In this document: positions 47,842 through 48,268 of the stretch, in pieces
How the letters are laid out: each line of letters starts with the position of its first letter
How positions within the stretch are numbered: position 1 is the first letter of the stretch
Assembly: GCA_027486275.1 (NCBI GenBank)
Contig: JAIXPM010000189.1
Location: forward strand, 1-48,268
Direction: 5' to 3'
DNA from: Sphingomonadales bacterium
Lineage (GTDB): Bacteria; Pseudomonadota; Alphaproteobacteria; Sphingomonadales; Sphingomonadaceae
Length of the DNA stretch: 48,268 nucleotides
Translations under genes and position numbers: made by a program
Notes under the pieces: model-generated
Database searches by the model: none
What the model was told of the DNA's origin: nothing
Seen by the model: the letters and a program-made list of their open reading frames with translations, nothing else

Positions 47842-47882
47842 AAAAGACCCCTTTTTGCGCAAATCACGCATCGATTAGGGGT
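47842..47882 (-). terminator. Probable intrinsic terminator of tRNA-Arg
   Basis: Read on the minus strand, ACCCCT and AGGGGT form the outer stem, TGCG/CGCA an inner stem, and CTTTTG follows. It starts 28 bp beyond the tRNA 3' end. The AAAGACCCCT element occurs twice (47831-47840, 47843-47852), which duplicates the descending arm. Confidence 0.45.
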
Positions 47883-47909
47883 GTTTCGTTGTCTAAGTCA
47901 TTGAAAAGA

Positions 47910-47986
<77 letters not shown>

Positions 47987-48032
47987 GGACGCTGCGCTGT
48001 TAGCAGCGGTTGCCGGCGTGCGCCAGCCTGAT

Positions 48033-48268
48033 TCAGCCCTTGGCCCCGGCCTTTGCCTTGCGTGGCTTGGGCGGCAGGCGTTCGAATTTGCCGAGGCCGC
48101 AGGAAGCACCGATGATGCCGGGGTTGCCCTGCACAATCACGCGGATGATATCGACATTGCACAGCTGCGGGATGCTGGTGCTGTAGCTAAAGGCCTGGTT
48201 GAAGCCGAGCGTGGGGCAGGCGCGCGGCAGCCGGTTGCGCCACACGCTGCCATCACGCAGCCGGAAAT
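48033..48268 (-). CDS. C-terminal part of a hypothetical protein (DUF6491-like), 5' end outside window
   Basis: The frame enters at the right edge and ends at 48033. Visible: RLRDGSVWRNRLPRACPTLG, FNQAFSYSTSIPQLCNVDII, and GASCGLGKFERLP, then a basic tail PPKPRKAKAGAKG. Three cysteines and the RACPTLG segment resemble small exported alphaproteobacterial proteins of the DUF6491 type. Function unknown. The family assignment is from memory of the pattern. Confidence 0.65.
   Translation of the reverse strand, partial: FRLRDGSVWRNRLPRACPTLGFNQAFSYSTSIPQLCNVDIIRVIVQGNPGIIGASCGLGKFERLPPKPRKAKAGAKG

Noticed and set aside
47696..47878. Plus-strand frame of 60 codons before the tRNA
   Set aside because: No ribosome site or domain; it runs into the terminator-like hairpin of the tRNA gene.

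Overview
The window looks like a chromosomal segment of an aromatic-degrading alphaproteobacterium of the Sphingomonadales (Sphingobium/Novosphingobium type). The signs are GC-rich coding with tightly overlapping stop/start codons, two TonB-dependent receptors, two PQQ-dependent dehydrogenases, and a full protocatechuate 4,5-cleavage (lig) gene set in the ligJABC and ligK-U-I arrangement, plus ligM-metF-purU C1 genes. Identification is from protein motifs read by eye; no database search was run.

Layout. (1) 1-2762, minus: the N-terminal 920 residues of a glycine-rich, repeat-containing surface protein that runs off the left edge. (2) 3.3-17.5 kb: a quinate/shikimate module. It holds a ThuA-domain protein; TonB receptor-aroE-quiC; aroQ-MFS transporter; a secreted PQQ quinate/shikimate-type dehydrogenase; two secreted ester hydrolases plus a small cytochrome c; and a TetR regulator. 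Four promoter regions here carry variants of one 16-bp palindrome, TACGAACTAGTTCGTA, which is the best candidate for an undescribed regulon. (3) 17.6-26.6 kb: the protocatechuate 4,5-cleavage pathway (minus operon DUF1932-ligJ-ligA-ligB-ligC-AKR, double-HTH LysR regulator, plus operon ligK-ligU-ligI). Together (2) and (3) encode quinate to 3-dehydroquinate, 3-dehydroshikimate, protocatechuate, 4-carboxy-2-hydroxymuconate semialdehyde, 2-pyrone-4,6-dicarboxylate, oxalomesaconate, and finally pyruvate + oxaloacetate. (4) 26.6-29.2 kb: a gene graveyard (MetE-like, MarR and Rieske oxygenase relics) around one intact aromatic-acid MFS transporter. (5) 29.2-42.0 kb: a LysR-flanked unit. IlvD-type dehydratase and MFS lie on minus. 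On plus is an 8.5-kb coupled operon: TonB receptor, 2-oxoglutarate oxygenase, two-subunit aconitase X, FAD oxidoreductase and quinohemoprotein alcohol dehydrogenase. Its substrate is unknown and it is the best candidate for an undescribed catabolic pathway. (6) 42-47.5 kb: a decayed MFS gene, an intact MarR, a decayed alpha/beta hydrolase, then metF, ligM and divergent purU, a tetrahydrofolate-dependent O-demethylation/C1 module that converts vanillate-type methoxyaromatics to protocatechuate. (7) 47.5-48.3 kb: a gene-poor tract, a tRNA-Arg(CCG) and the end of a hypothetical protein.

How it fits together: plant-derived quinate/shikimate (probably as esters) and methoxylated aromatics both converge on protocatechuate, which the lig genes take to central metabolism. 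Decayed genes next to the intact ones, including two marR-mfs pairs that have lost opposite members, show that the cluster has been assembled and pruned.
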